Shown here piece after piece: positions 1-8,609 of a stretch of DNA of 57,655 nt. The notes under the pieces are model-generated. The model was not told the origin of the DNA. It did not search any database and saw nothing but the letters and a program-made list of their open reading frames with translations. A program made the translations under genes and the position numbers. Within the stretch, counting starts at the first letter, position 1. Each line of letters opens with the position of its first letter. This stretch comes from Methanomassiliicoccaceae archaeon UBA370. GTDB lineage: Archaea > Thermoplasmatota > Thermoplasmata > Methanomassiliicoccales > Methanomethylophilaceae. The stretch spans positions 1 to 57,655 of the forward strand of contig DAUY01000005.1 of NCBI GenBank assembly GCA_002505345.1, in the 5' to 3' direction.

Positions 1-37
1 AGCTCAATTTTAATGGAATAAGAGGGGGGAGAAATGG

Positions 38-109
38 AGCCGCTGGAGGGAATTGAACCCTCGACCTACGCCTTACCAAGGCGTCGCTATACCCCTTAGC
101 CACAGCGGC
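38..109 (-). tRNA. tRNA-Pro (anticodon UGG)
   Basis: Read on the minus strand this folds as a cloverleaf. The acceptor stem is GCCGCUG/CAGCGGC. The anticodon arm is ACGCC-UUGGUAA-GGCGU with UGG at plus positions 76-78, and the T arm is GAGGG-UUCAAUU-CCCUC. An encoded CCA follows at 35-37. The base before CCA (position 73) is U, where archaeal tRNA-Pro usually has A. TATA-like sequence lies just upstream at 126-144. Confidence 0.93.
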
Positions 110-125
110 CTGTGGGGTGCCTTAT

Positions 126-144
126 CCATATATGATTGATAAAG
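126..144 (-). promoter_or_regulatory. TATA-like promoter of tRNA-Pro
   Basis: On the minus strand this AT-rich stretch reads TTTATCAATCATATATGG. It lies about 20-35 nt upstream of the mature 5' end of tRNA-Pro, which fits an archaeal TATA box. This is position and composition only. Confidence 0.5.
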
Positions 145-206
145 GTTTCTGGTATTGCCCTGCATGGCTGAACGTGCGGTTTACGCGCTTTTCCTCCGAA
201 TTGAAG

Positions 207-216
207 AAACTATATC
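207..216 (+). promoter_or_regulatory. TATA-like box of rqcH
   Basis: AACTATATCA is centred about 30 nt before the ATG at 242, with no Shine-Dalgarno between them. This suggests a leaderless or nearly leaderless rqcH transcript. Confidence 0.5.
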
Positions 217-241
217 AGATGAATGCGCCTAACGTCATCCC

Positions 242-2173
242 ATGAAGAAAGAGATGAGCTCCCTGGACGTCCGTTCCGTGGTATCGGAGATGTCCGCCCT
301 AGAAGGTGCCCACATGGACAAGATATTCCATTGGGGCCCGGGCAACGTGCTTTTCCGGATAAGCGTCACCGGCGGGAAGAAGGAGCTTTTCTTCAAAGAC
401 AAAAAGTGGCTCCACATGCCGCCCGTGAAGCCGGAGGCCCCCGTTCTTCCCACGTCCTTCGCGTCCTTCATGCGCAAATACCTCGACAATGCCAGGATCG
501 GTAAGACCGTACAGACGGGGTTCGACCGCGTCGTGGTAATGGATCTGAAGAAAGGCGAGACGGACTATCAGCTGATCTTCGAAATATTCGGCGGGGGGAA
601 CGTCCTCCTCGTATCGGAAGGGAAGATCGTCAATTGCCTTATACACAAGACTTACAGGGACAGGGCCGCCAGGCCGGGAGAGGAATATGTCATGCCCAGG
701 CCGCGGTTCGAGCCCGGAGTGTCCACGTTCGAAGACTTTGCGACCTTGTTCAGGTCCTCCGATTCCGATACTGTTAGGACGCTCGCCACATCGGTCAACC
801 TGGGCGGACAGTACGCCGAGGAAATCTGCGTCCGCGCCGGGGCCGACAAGAGGGCCCCCGCCGGATCTGTAGGCGACGATATGCTGAAGACCGTATTCGA
901 AAAGATAGGCGAGCTTGTTTCTTCGGCCGCGTCCAGCCCCGAGCCCACAGCATACCGCAAGGACGGCAAGATCGTAGACCTGGCACCCGTGAGGCTGATG
1001 TCCTACGGGGAAGCCGATGCGGAACGCTACGAGACGATGTCGCTGGCGATCTGCGCCATGCTCAGGGAGACGGAGGAGACGGCCGTCGAGGACTACGTGG
1101 ACCCAGACATCCTAAAGCTCAGACGTAGGATCGAGAAACAGGAAGAGACCATCGCAGAATACGAGATGGACGCGGAAGAGTTCAGGCTTCAAGCCGACGC
1201 GCTTTACACCGACTATCAGAAGGCAAAAGAGCTCCTCGCCGTTCTGGAACAGCAATCTAAGAGGCTCACCTGGGACAAATTGTCAGAGGGCGCGATGAGG
1301 ATCCCTTTCGTCTCTTCCATAGACCCGTCCAAGAACACGGTGACCGCGTCCCTCGGAGGACAGAAGGTGGTTTTGGACTATACCAAAGGCGTCGACGCCA
1401 ACGCCTCGGCCATATACCAGAAGGGGAAGGATATCGGAGACAAAGGGAAGAGGGCCCTCGATGCCCTGGATCTGAGCCGCGAAGAGCTTGAAAGAAAAGA
1501 GAAAGGATTCGCGAAAGAGAGACATCTGGCACTTACTCGCGCACAGCCAACCAAACAGTTCTGGTTCGACCGCTACAAGTGGTTCTTCACTCCTTCCGGA
1601 AAGCTGGTCATAGCGGGAAGGGACGCCCACAGCAACGACAACATCGTCAAGAAGCATCTCAAGGACGGGGACGTCTACGTGCACGCCGACATCCACGGCG
1701 CACCTTCGGTGGTTTTTAAGGAAGGTTCCGCCGCCTCCCCCGAAGAGCTGAAGCAGGCTTGCGTTTTCGCCTTCTGCCATTCCAAGGCATGGGTCTCCGC
1801 GATGTCGGACGGCAGCGCATTCTGGGTCCATCCGGACCAGGTGAGCAAGACTCCCAATCCCGGAGAGTTCGTACCCCGCGGAGCGTTCATTGTCAGAGGT
1901 AAAAGGAACTACGAATACCATATCCAGACGGAGCTCGCGGTCGGAGAGATCGACTACCAGGGCAACCGCAAGGTGATGTGCGGGCCCAGGGACGTCGTGG
2001 AGAGGGCGTCGGAGAAATATTTCGTGATCAAGCCGGGAAGAGGCAAGAACAAGAAGACTGCCTCAGAGATGGCGAAGGCTTTCGAAGTGCCGGAGGAAGA
2101 GATCTCAGGAATACTGCCGCCGGGAGATTCCGAAATAACCGAGAAGATGTGGCCCAAAGATTCCGGTAGCTGA
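242..2173 (+). CDS. rqcH: NFACT-family ribosome quality control protein RqcH (Rqc2/NEMF homologue)
   Basis: The 643-residue product has the NFACT layout. An N-terminal NFACT-N domain (about 1-280) opens with SSLDVRSVVSEMSALEGA. A charged coiled coil follows at about 290-345. The NFACT-R domain (about 440-560) contains GRDAHSNDNIVKKHL and DVYVHADIHGAPS. Proteins of this family bind the 50S subunit carrying a stalled peptidyl-tRNA and, in bacteria and archaea, recruit tRNA-Ala to add C-terminal alanine tails that mark the chain for degradation. The length matches archaeal homologues. The start is the first in-frame ATG and sits about 30 nt after a TATA-like box. It is flanked by tRNA genes on the opposite strand and appears monocistronic. 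The function comes from family knowledge. Confidence 0.93.
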   Translation: MKKEMSSLDVRSVVSEMSALEGAHMDKIFHWGPGNVLFRISVTGGKKELFFKDKKWLHMPPVKPEAPVLPTSFASFMRKYLDNARIGKTVQTGFDRVVVMDLKKGETDYQLIFEIFGGGNVLLVSEGKIVNCLIHKTYRDRAARPGEEYVMPRPRFEPGVSTFEDFATLFRSSDSDTVRTLATSVNLGGQYAEEICVRAGADKRAPAGSVGDDMLKTVFEKIGELVSSAASSPEPTAYRKDGKIVDLAPVRLMSYGEADAERYETMSLAICAMLRETEETAVEDYVDPDILKLRRRIEKQEETIAEYEMDAEEFRLQADALYTDYQKAKELLAVLEQQSKRLTWDKLSEGAMRIPFVSSIDPSKNTVTASLGGQKVVLDYTKGVDANASAIYQKGKDIGDKGKRALDALDLSREELERKEKGFAKERHLALTRAQPTKQFWFDRYKWFFTPSGKLVIAGRDAHSNDNIVKKHLKDGDVYVHADIHGAPSVVFKEGSAASPEELKQACVFAFCHSKAWVSAMSDGSAFWVHPDQVSKTPNPGEFVPRGAFIVRGKRNYEYHIQTELAVGEIDYQGNRKVMCGPRDVVERASEKYFVIKPGRGKNKKTASEMAKAFEVPEEEISGILPPGDSEITEKMWPKDSGS

Positions 2174-2184
2174 ACCGAACGTGG

Positions 2185-2258
2185 CGCTCGCGCCGGAATT
2201 CGAATCCGGGTCAAGAGATCCGCAATCTCTCAGGATATCCAAGCTACCCCACGCGAGC
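2185..2258 (-). tRNA. tRNA-Arg (anticodon GCG)
   Basis: On the minus strand the acceptor stem is GCUCGCG/CGCGAGC. The anticodon arm is AGAGA-UUGCGGA-UCUCU (anticodon GCG), and the T arm is CCGGA-UUCGAAU-UCCGG. The discriminator is G and CCA is encoded at 2182-2184. It lies 35 nt downstream of rps17e on the same strand, so it may be co-transcribed with it. Confidence 0.95.
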
Positions 2259-2293
2259 AAAAAGTGCGGAAAAAGTCTTGCGACTAAGGGTGT

Positions 2294-2494
2294 TTAGACC
2301 TCAGGGTGAGACAGATAGCGCGAGATGTATCCAGCGATCCTGTTCCTCATCGTAATCGAGGTTACGTCTGTGAGGGTGCTCACCATCTCCTTGTTGTTCT
2401 CGAAGTCCCTGCTGAATGCCTGGGGATACTTGTTGAGGAGCTCAATGGACACTCTCTTGATGTATGTGGGTCTTATCCTTCCCATATCTTTCAC
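2294..2494 (-). CDS. rps17e: Small ribosomal subunit protein eS17
   Basis: The 66-residue product has the archaeal S17e signature: MGRIRPTYIKRVSIELLNKY near the N-terminus, a central DFENNKEMVSTLTDVTS, and the conserved RNRIAGYISR near the C-terminus. It is a component of the 30S subunit found in archaea and eukaryotes. Two starts are possible: ATG at 2494 (MKDMGRI) or the internal ATG at 2485. The first is preferred because a TATA-like box lies about 30 nt upstream, which gives a leaderless message. thyX ends just upstream on the same strand, and tRNA-Arg follows. Confidence 0.95.
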   Translation of the reverse strand: MKDMGRIRPTYIKRVSIELLNKYPQAFSRDFENNKEMVSTLTDVTSITMRNRIAGYISRYLSHPEV

Positions 2495-2517
2495 CGAGTG
2501 AACCGATTAAGTATATG

Positions 2518-2529
2518 CCCTATTTAAGG
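2518..2529 (-). promoter_or_regulatory. TATA-like box of rps17e
   Basis: On the minus strand GCCTTAAATAGG is centred about 30 nt upstream of the S17e ATG and overlaps the last codons of thyX. It could give S17e its own promoter within the traB-thyX-rps17e gene string. Confidence 0.45.
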
Positions 2530-3186
2530 CTTTTTAAGTCTTTTGGGATGCCCGCAGGACTTGCTGCCTTCTGGACAGGGGCCCCTCACGCAGGGAGGGC
2601 CGGCATCCTTGAATATAGTAGGGGAAACATCCCTGCAAAGCTTCAGCATCTGGTCCGCCATCTCGCGTATCTCCCACTGAGCCCTCTCGCAGCACCTGAG
2701 ATCGAAGAAGTGCAGAAGCTCCCTGGCATTCATGGTTATGGTTATGTTTGTAGTGCATCCGTTGGGGAGCAGGTATCTGGCATCCTCGGCCGGGACCGTA
2801 TCTACCAGTTTGGAGTATGCCTCCCATATCTTTTCCATCGCCTCTTCGTATATCTTCAGGGCAACGGGGTCGTCGCTCACGGTGTGCGGAACCACATACG
2901 TGGGGGCTCTGAGAGGGACATATCTCTGAGACTGCTGAGAGAAAGAGGCTATGCGGTGCCTGACCAGCTGATGCGTCAGAGACCTGGACACGCCCGAGAC
3001 GGAGAACGTGAAGACCGCATGCTCTATCACGGAGTGGTGACCCATGGAGACGATCTGCCTCAGGGACTTTTCCGCATCCCCGGTGCCCAGGATCTCGTCC
3101 GCCGGCTTTTCGGAATAGCAGGACCTTCCTGCGGCGGCGCATATTTCGTCCGCGTCCCGGGTGTAAGATAGAAGCGTTACTCTCAT
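2524..3186 (-). CDS. thyX: FAD-dependent thymidylate synthase ThyX
   Basis: The 220-residue product makes dTMP from dUMP using methylenetetrahydrofolate (or an archaeal pterin), FAD and NADPH. The diagnostic ThyX motif RHRxxSxxxxSxR is present at about residues 76-88 (RHRIASFSQQSQR), preceded by GHHSVIEHA at about 49-57. The C-terminus carries a CVRGPCPEG...CGHP segment with paired cysteines, as I recall from archaeal ThyX proteins. The ATG is preceded by a GGAG Shine-Dalgarno that overlaps the stop of the TraB-like gene 4 nt upstream, so the two are probably one operon. No thyA is seen in the window. Confidence 0.96.
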   Translation of the reverse strand: MRVTLLSYTRDADEICAAAGRSCYSEKPADEILGTGDAEKSLRQIVSMGHHSVIEHAVFTFSVSGVSRSLTHQLVRHRIASFSQQSQRYVPLRAPTYVVPHTVSDDPVALKIYEEAMEKIWEAYSKLVDTVPAEDARYLLPNGCTTNITITMNARELLHFFDLRCCERAQWEIREMADQMLKLCRDVSPTIFKDAGPPCVRGPCPEGSKSCGHPKRLKKP

Positions 3187-3190
3187 CGGA

Positions 3191-3904
3191 TCACTCCAGC
3201 CTTTCGTACCATATATCTGCCATCAGCTTACCTATCTTTTGTTCGTCCCTGATGTCCGCCAGGCGCACTTTCCTTACATCCATGTCCTCGGGAAGCAACC
3301 TCGATATCCCTTCTACATGGGCGTCCCCGACGACTGCTATCATTTTTTTATGCCTTGCCGACGCCTCAACGATTTTTTTCGCCATCGCTTCGTTGCGTTC
3401 GTCGAGAAGTATCCGCATCATGGAGGGGTAGCGGCGCCTCATGTGGCCCATATACTCTTTCTCGTTGTCGGAAAATTCCTTCTGTGTCTTTTCGACGTCC
3501 CTTCTCGAGGATTTCCTGTCCTTCATGCCCGAGAAGCGCCAGCGGAGCTTCTCGATCAACGACATCTCGTCCCACATTCTGAGCAGCATCTCCACCACGT
3601 CGCCGTCCATGAGTATGACCTCGGCGCCTGCGGCCTTTCCTGCCCTGCACGCCTCGAGGAGTTCCATGCCCGCATATGTTCCGAACTGCGATGCCGTTCT
3701 GCTCTGTGTCCTCCCCAGGGACTTGACGATCCCTGGTATCTTAATCGGTTTCGTGTCCTTGGGATGCTCATATGTGCCGTCCATCACCTGGAACCTTTTT
3801 TCGTCGAGTTCCACCAGCACCGCGTCGGGCCAGGTATTCTTTATGATGAACCGCACCTGCTCCTCCATCTTGAAAACGTGACCGGTACCTATGATGAGCA
3901 GCAT
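3191..3904 (-). CDS. TraB/PrgY-family protein (archaeal TraB-like)
   Basis: The product starts MLLIIGTGHV and has the TraB/PrgY features: an N-terminal GTGHV followed by DAVLVELDEKRF, a central AEVILMDGDVVEMLLRM, and a C-terminal IAVVGDAHVEGISRLL. The TraB/PrgY family includes a pheromone-shutdown protein in enterococci and eukaryotic mitochondrial homologues. The archaeal role is unknown. Many family members end in several membrane helices, but this 237-residue version stops before such a region. An in-frame ATG exists at 3925, but the one at 3904 lies about 27 nt after a TATA-like box and is preferred. It is followed directly by thyX. Confidence 0.82.
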   Translation of the reverse strand: MLLIIGTGHVFKMEEQVRFIIKNTWPDAVLVELDEKRFQVMDGTYEHPKDTKPIKIPGIVKSLGRTQSRTASQFGTYAGMELLEACRAGKAAGAEVILMDGDVVEMLLRMWDEMSLIEKLRWRFSGMKDRKSSRRDVEKTQKEFSDNEKEYMGHMRRRYPSMMRILLDERNEAMAKKIVEASARHKKMIAVVGDAHVEGISRLLPEDMDVRKVRLADIRDEQKIGKLMADIWYERLE

Positions 3905-3926
3905 CGCCCTTCCCATGGTCCCCAAA

Positions 3927-3956
3927 GATAAAAACCATTAGGATAACACTTTATCC
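3927..3956. promoter_or_regulatory. Divergent promoter region, traB-like gene / ABC exporter operon
   Basis: Two TATA-like boxes lie back to back. GGTTTTTATC (minus strand, 3927-3936) is about 27 nt from the TraB-like ATG at 3904. CTTTATCC (plus strand, 3949-3956) is about 26 nt from the ABC ATPase ATG at 3979. Both spacings fit leaderless archaeal transcripts. Confidence 0.55.
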
Positions 3957-3978
3957 GTTGGTCCTGCCATCATGGCCC

Positions 3979-4890
3979 ATGCGCGAGATAATCAAGGTCT
4001 CGGGACTCTGCAAAAGCTACGGAGGGATCCTTGCCGTAGACGATATCTCGTTCAGCGTCGGGGAGAATCAGCTCTTCGCGTTCCTGGGACCTAACGGTGC
4101 CGGAAAAAGCACCACGATAAACATGATATGCACGCTTCTGGCACACGATGCGGGAGAGATCGTGGTCGACGGCCACAGGATAGGGGAGAAGGATGCCGAG
4201 ATACGGAAGATCCTGGGCATAGTCTTCCAGGATGGGGTTCTCGATCCGCTGCTGACCGTAAGGGAGAACATCAGGACGAGGGGCGCCCTTTACGGGCTCG
4301 GGAAGGAAGAGCTCGAGAAGAGGATCCTCTGGGCATCGGACGCCGCAGGCGTAATGGAATTTTTGGACCGCCCTTACGGAAAGCTCTCCGGAGGGCAGAG
4401 GAGGCGCTCCGACATCGCCCGCGCCCTCATCAGCAAGCCCAGGATCCTGATGCTGGACGAACCGACGACCGGACTCGACCCGCAGACCAGGAAGAATATC
4501 TGGAACACCATCCAGAGATTGAAAGAGGACGGCATGACCGTATTCCTGACCACCCACTATATGGAGGAGGCCGAAGGCGCAGACCAGGTGGTTGTCATAA
4601 ACAGAGGGAGGATCGCGGCGGTCGGTACGCCTTCCGAGCTCAAGGAGAGATACAGCTCGGACGTCCTTCTGATCTCATCGAAAAACATCGGCCTGCTGAC
4701 GTCCGCCCTTGACGCCGACTCTGTGAAGTACGAGATGGACGGAGGGGGACGCGTAAAGATCCAGTTGTCCAGCACAAAGGATTCTATTGACCTTATCTTC
4801 CGTTACAAGGAGTATATCGATGCGCTCGAGGTTAAGATGGGCACCATGGACGATGCGTTCATAGGCATTACCGGAGAGGTTATGATTTGA
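3979..4890 (+). CDS. ABC-2 type exporter, ATP-binding subunit (DrrA/NatA-like)
   Basis: This 303-residue nucleotide-binding subunit has a complete ATPase set: Walker A GPNGAGKS at about 37-44, signature LSGGQ at 136-140, Walker B ILMLDE at about 156-161, D-loop in TTGLDP, and the switch histidine in TTHYMEEAE at about 193. The C-terminal 90 residues match the extension of DrrA-like ATPases. It heads a three-gene operon with two permeases. A start at 3958 is possible, but 3979 lies about 26 nt after a TATA-like box. The substrate cannot be read from sequence; relatives export drugs, lipids or sodium. Confidence 0.93.
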   Translation: MREIIKVSGLCKSYGGILAVDDISFSVGENQLFAFLGPNGAGKSTTINMICTLLAHDAGEIVVDGHRIGEKDAEIRKILGIVFQDGVLDPLLTVRENIRTRGALYGLGKEELEKRILWASDAAGVMEFLDRPYGKLSGGQRRRSDIARALISKPRILMLDEPTTGLDPQTRKNIWNTIQRLKEDGMTVFLTTHYMEEAEGADQVVVINRGRIAAVGTPSELKERYSSDVLLISSKNIGLLTSALDADSVKYEMDGGGRVKIQLSSTKDSIDLIFRYKEYIDALEVKMGTMDDAFIGITGEVMI

Positions 4891-5780
4891 GATTCGACGC
4901 AAAAGCGCCATCGCCTTCTTCGATGTTGGCATTGACCAAAAGGAACACCGCGTTGTTCTTCAGGGACCGCACTTCGGTATTCTTCTCGCTGATGGGCGCG
5001 CTTGTGGTCCTAGGACTGTACGCGTTCATTCTGAGAGATTCGTTCATCTCCGGCACAGGCTTGCCTGGCGCGGCGGAAGTGACGGACCTTTGGCTCGTGG
5101 GCGGGCTGCTCGCGATCGTCCCCGTAACCACGACCGCCGGATCTCTCGGACTTCTCGTTTCCGACCGTTACTCGGGCCGGACCGAGGATTTCAGGGCCTC
5201 GCCCGCATCCGCGTACGTACTTACCGGCGGGTACGTTCTGTCGACTTTCGTAGTCGGCTGCGTCATGTCGATGATGACGCTCGTCCTGTGCGAGGCATAC
5301 GTGGTGGCGTCAGGCGCCCCCGTCATAGGCGCGGTACAGCTGATGCGGCTGTTGGGCGTGCTCCTCCTCTCCGTCTTGTCCTCGACATCTATACTGTTCT
5401 TCGTCACTTCGTTCGTTTGGAGCGAAGGGGGTTTTTCCGGACTTTCGACGATCATAGGTGTCATGGTGGGGTTCGTGGCCGGAGTCTATGTGCCGCTGGG
5501 AATGCTCCCCGGACCGGTGGGCTTCGCTTGCTCGATGCTGCCCGTCACCCACTCCGCCGCGCTTTTCAGAGATATCTTGGCTGGCCCTTCCGCGACGGAG
5601 ATGTTCTCCGGGGCCCCGGACGGCCAATTGGAGACATTCAGACATGACCTCGGCTACGACCTGTATCTCGGAGATTGGATGTTCCCCGAATGGTCGGGCG
5701 TGGCGATACTTGCGGTCACGGCTGCCGTGTTCTTCGTGTTGGCGGCGTTCAATATGAACAGGAGGCGGAGAGATGGCTGA
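4887..5780 (+). CDS. ABC-2 type exporter, permease subunit 1
   Basis: The 297-residue integral membrane protein has the ABC-2 permease pattern: an N-terminal cytoplasmic segment (TKRNTALFFRDRTSVFFSLM), about six hydrophobic helices, and a final helix ending FNMNRRRRDG. It probably begins at a TTG (4887) that overlaps the ATPase stop codon in TTGA, though an in-frame ATG at 4923 is possible. It shares clear similarity with the next gene, including the first cytoplasmic segment and the ATHSAA/VTHSAA and DLYLGDWM/DLYIGDWM segments. This suggests the pair arose by duplication and forms a heterodimeric channel. Confidence 0.9.
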   Translation: MRFDAKAPSPSSMLALTKRNTALFFRDRTSVFFSLMGALVVLGLYAFILRDSFISGTGLPGAAEVTDLWLVGGLLAIVPVTTTAGSLGLLVSDRYSGRTEDFRASPASAYVLTGGYVLSTFVVGCVMSMMTLVLCEAYVVASGAPVIGAVQLMRLLGVLLLSVLSSTSILFFVTSFVWSEGGFSGLSTIIGVMVGFVAGVYVPLGMLPGPVGFACSMLPVTHSAALFRDILAGPSATEMFSGAPDGQLETFRHDLGYDLYLGDWMFPEWSGVAILAVTAAVFFVLAAFNMNRRRRDG

Positions 5781-6657
5781 CCTTTCGGAGAACATGCGTG
5801 TGGCCGCCGCCCTTACCGAAAGAGGAGTTAGGATATTCTTCAGGGACCGGTCTTCGGTCTTGTTCTCGGCCCTCAGCGTTCTGATAGTTCTGGTCCTGTA
5901 CGTCGCAATACTCAGGAGCTCGATCGTTTCCGGGTTCGACGCATACCCCGGCGCGGCGGCCATGTCCGACGCCTGGATCATCGCAGGGCTTGCAGGGATT
6001 GTACCCGTTTCGTCGTCCGTGGCCGCCATGAGCCTGATAATAAAGGACCGGCACACGGGTGCGCTCGACGACCTTAGATCGGCGCCCGTGAGCTCTTTTT
6101 CGATCACCGCGGGATACCTTCTCTCGACGTTCGTAATAGGACTTATCATGACCTTCGTTTTCCTGATACTCGGAGAAGCGTTCATGTTTGCTTCCGGGCA
6201 CGGGTTCGGAGCGATATCGATGCTCCAGGCCGCGGCGTTGATGGTGCCGTCGGTGTTCTCTTCCTGCGCATTCGTGTTCCTGGTCACCGCGTTGCTCAGG
6301 TCCAAAGCCGCCTTCGACGGCTTCGCAGCGGTATTGAACGTGCTGATAGGCTTCCTGACGGGGACATTCGTCCCGATAGGATACTTCTCAAAAGGCGTGC
6401 AGTCCGTCCTGACCTTCGTACCGGCGACCCATTCGGCGGCCGTGGCCAGGGACATACTCGGGACTCCGACCCTCGATGACGCTTTTTCGGCCTTCGGAGA
6501 GGTCCAGGAGCACAGGGACCTTCTGGGTTTCGACCTCTATATCGGAGACTGGATGGTCTCGCCGGTGTTCAGCATATCATATCTGATCGGAACCGGGGTT
6601 GTTTTCTTCATAATCGCAGGACTGCTCATGAGAAGACAGCGAGGGACACAATTTTAA
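5773..6657 (+). CDS. ABC-2 type exporter, permease subunit 2
   Basis: The 294-residue membrane protein is paralogous to the preceding permease. Both share an FFRDRSSVLFSAL-like segment, a PGAAAMSDAWII-like loop, VPATHSAAVARDIL and a FDLYIGDWM element before the last helix. About six membrane helices are predicted from hydrophobicity. The ATG lies inside the 3' end of the upstream permease (8-nt overlap), so the two are translationally coupled. It completes the ATPase-permease-permease exporter. Confidence 0.9.
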   Translation: MADLSENMRVAAALTERGVRIFFRDRSSVLFSALSVLIVLVLYVAILRSSIVSGFDAYPGAAAMSDAWIIAGLAGIVPVSSSVAAMSLIIKDRHTGALDDLRSAPVSSFSITAGYLLSTFVIGLIMTFVFLILGEAFMFASGHGFGAISMLQAAALMVPSVFSSCAFVFLVTALLRSKAAFDGFAAVLNVLIGFLTGTFVPIGYFSKGVQSVLTFVPATHSAAVARDILGTPTLDDAFSAFGEVQEHRDLLGFDLYIGDWMVSPVFSISYLIGTGVVFFIIAGLLMRRQRGTQF

Positions 6658-6680
6658 CCGGGCCCGGACATCCCCGGCCC

Positions 6681-7325
6681 ATGGATTATGAACTTGTTTG
6701 TTTCGATATGGACGGGACCCTGACAACTCAAAGGAGCTCATGGGGATGGGTCCACGACGTTTACGAAGTGGACAACGGAGAATCCTACTACGCCTTCTGC
6801 TCCGGCGAGATAGACGAACCCGAGTTCATGCGCAGAGACATAGCCCTTTGGAAAAATGCCGATCCGGACGTCACCATCGACAAGATATCCAGAATCTTCA
6901 GGACGATGCCCCTGACCGAGGGGATACAGGAGACCGTCGCCGCCTTGAAGTCGGAGGGCATGAGGTGCGTGATAGTAAGCGGAGGCATCGACATAGCCGC
7001 GAAAATGATCGCAGACGAATTCGGCTTCGACGCCTACATAGCAGATTCCCTTGAGACCAGCGAAGGCGGTCGCCTCACCGGGGAGGGGATAATGAACGTT
7101 GACCTGCGGGACAAAGGAATAAACGTCAGGGAGTTCCAGAAAAAATACGGCACGGACAAGGACCGCACAGTGTCGATAGGCAACTCCTTCACAGACATCG
7201 GCATGTTCAGGAACAGCGGCCTCTCGATAGCCTTCAATCCCATAGACGAGATGACCGTAGAGGCCGCGGACGCGGTGGTGCGCTCCGACAATATCTCCGA
7301 GGTACTGGACATTATATTCGGATGA
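6681..7325 (+). CDS. HAD-superfamily phosphatase, phosphoserine phosphatase-like
   Basis: The 214-residue HAD protein has motif I FDMDGT (catalytic Asp at about 9 and 11), motif II VIVSGG at about 100, a conserved lysine region, and motif IV GNSFTDIGMF. Domain order and length resemble SerB-like phosphatases, which release serine from phosphoserine. The substrate is not certain from these motifs alone. It starts 24 nt after the exporter operon. A weak TATA-like AATTTTAAC lies about 27 nt before the ATG, so it may have its own promoter. It converges tail to tail with the next gene with no spacing. Confidence 0.85.
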   Translation: MDYELVCFDMDGTLTTQRSSWGWVHDVYEVDNGESYYAFCSGEIDEPEFMRRDIALWKNADPDVTIDKISRIFRTMPLTEGIQETVAALKSEGMRCVIVSGGIDIAAKMIADEFGFDAYIADSLETSEGGRLTGEGIMNVDLRDKGINVREFQKKYGTDKDRTVSIGNSFTDIGMFRNSGLSIAFNPIDEMTVEAADAVVRSDNISEVLDIIFG

Positions 7326-7964
7326 TCACTCGTCTTCGAAGTCCATCACTGCGTACTGCTTCTTGCGGATCTTGCCGTAGACCCTGGTGATGTCACGGGC
7401 TTCCGCGAAACCTTTCCTTAGGAGCCTGTCCTTCGTCTTGATCGCATGTACGTAGCAGTCGAAATCTTCAAAAGGTATCGTCATGCCGATGGTGAACTCG
7501 TCGTCCGGCTCCGCCTCGACCACCATCGAAAGGGTGCGGTGGTTGTCGTTTATTGATACTTTGACATTGAGCACCCCGAACTGCTTGACCCAAAGGCACT
7601 TGATCCTAGTGGCCTGCGCCCTGCGCGGGTTCCTTCCCGATTCCTCGTCGATGAGCGTAACACGGACCCTCTCGCCACTGTCTAAAAAGAACTCGTCCCC
7701 CTTCTCTACGATCTCGTTGCTTTTCAGAACGGTCTCTGTTACCGATGTCACGTCCCCGTCGCTGAAAACGACTTTGACATTTATGTCCTCGGGGAGGCGT
7801 ATGGTCGTAGAAGCAACTGTCCCGCACTCGGTGCATTTGAAGGTCCCGGATACCGATGCCTTGCCGAACCTTCCTTTCAGTATCTCATGCTCCGTGAAAT
7901 CACGGCATTTCGCGCATTCGAAGATGATGAATTCGGGAAGTTCTTCGTCGTTCATGATAATCAC
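7326..7964 (-). CDS. Archaeal zinc-ribbon protein, HVO_0476 family
   Basis: The 212-residue product starts with a two-CxxC zinc ribbon (FECAKCRDFTEHEIL...FKCTECGT at about 15-50). A beta-rich region follows, then a basic C-terminus. The arrangement matches the archaeal HVO_0476-type zinc-finger proteins, whose function is not established. The start codon overlaps the stop of the MBL-fold gene upstream by 4 nt (ATGA), so they form a two-gene operon. A second ATG lies three codons in. Confidence 0.8.
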   Translation of the reverse strand: MIIMNDEELPEFIIFECAKCRDFTEHEILKGRFGKASVSGTFKCTECGTVASTTIRLPEDINVKVVFSDGDVTSVTETVLKSNEIVEKGDEFFLDSGERVRVTLIDEESGRNPRRAQATRIKCLWVKQFGVLNVKVSINDNHRTLSMVVEAEPDDEFTIGMTIPFEDFDCYVHAIKTKDRLLRKGFAEARDITRVYGKIRKKQYAVMDFEDE

Positions 7965-8539
7965 ATTCGGGCCATAAACGGAAAACCATGTCCGGGTATG
8001 ATCACGTCCGCGTATCTCTTTATCTTCTTAATACTTTGCAACGCGGCCTCGGCATTGCAGTTGACCGCAGGAGGATACATCTTCCTGTAGTTGCTCTCCG
8101 TCGGTATGGCGTCGCCGGCGATCACGTACCTGCGGTCCGCATCTACGAAAACGCTCATGGACCCATAGGTGTGCCCGGGTGTGTGGACCAGTCTGACGCC
8201 GGGCACGAGCTGCATCTCCTCTTCCTTGACGACTATTGCTCCTTCTATTTCGATATCTTCCCCTTCGTGGATATATATCGCGGCCTTGAGGAAAAGGCTC
8301 AGATTCTGTATGTGGTCCGCATGCGCATGGGTAAGGACGACCGCGCTGACATCCCCGAACAAAACTCCGTAACGCCTGAGGGAGTCTTTTATCATCGGCC
8401 TCATATAATTTGTACTGGGGTCTACGACGATGAGCCCGTTGTCGGTTCTGATCAACATGCATGTAGAATCTGCATCGATCACCTTGCCTTCGCCGTCCCT
8501 TTCCAACCTCCCCGGGGCCAGGACATCGAGTCTAATCAT
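7961..8539 (-). CDS. Metallo-beta-lactamase-fold hydrolase
   Basis: The 192-residue product has the MBL metal-binding motif HAHADH at about residues 71-76. A further histidine follows in HTPGHTYGSM, an aspartate in VIAGDAIP, and a terminal histidine in IIPGHGFPF. These are the ligands of a dinuclear metal site. Substrates in this superfamily vary widely (glyoxalase II, RNases, lactonases), and the sequence does not decide. ATG at 8539 is preferred over the one at 8578 because GTTAAATC lies about 26 nt upstream on the minus strand. It is translationally coupled to the zinc-ribbon gene. Confidence 0.86.
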   Translation of the reverse strand: MIRLDVLAPGRLERDGEGKVIDADSTCMLIRTDNGLIVVDPSTNYMRPMIKDSLRRYGVLFGDVSAVVLTHAHADHIQNLSLFLKAAIYIHEGEDIEIEGAIVVKEEEMQLVPGVRLVHTPGHTYGSMSVFVDADRRYVIAGDAIPTESNYRKMYPPAVNCNAEAALQSIKKIKRYADVIIPGHGFPFMARM

Positions 8540-8556
8540 ACTCTTCCATTCGGGAG

Positions 8557-8590
8557 TGTGATTTAACTTGTTCCGCATAATATATCATCA
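8557..8590. promoter_or_regulatory. Divergent promoter region, MBL gene / HemK-like gene
   Basis: On the minus strand GTTAAATC (centred near 8564) serves the MBL gene at 8539. On the plus strand CATAATATATC (centred near 8582) lies about 28 nt before the methyltransferase ATG at 8610. Both genes would be leaderless. Confidence 0.5.
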
Positions 8591-8609
8591 ATGCCGATAT
8601 TTTGAATGT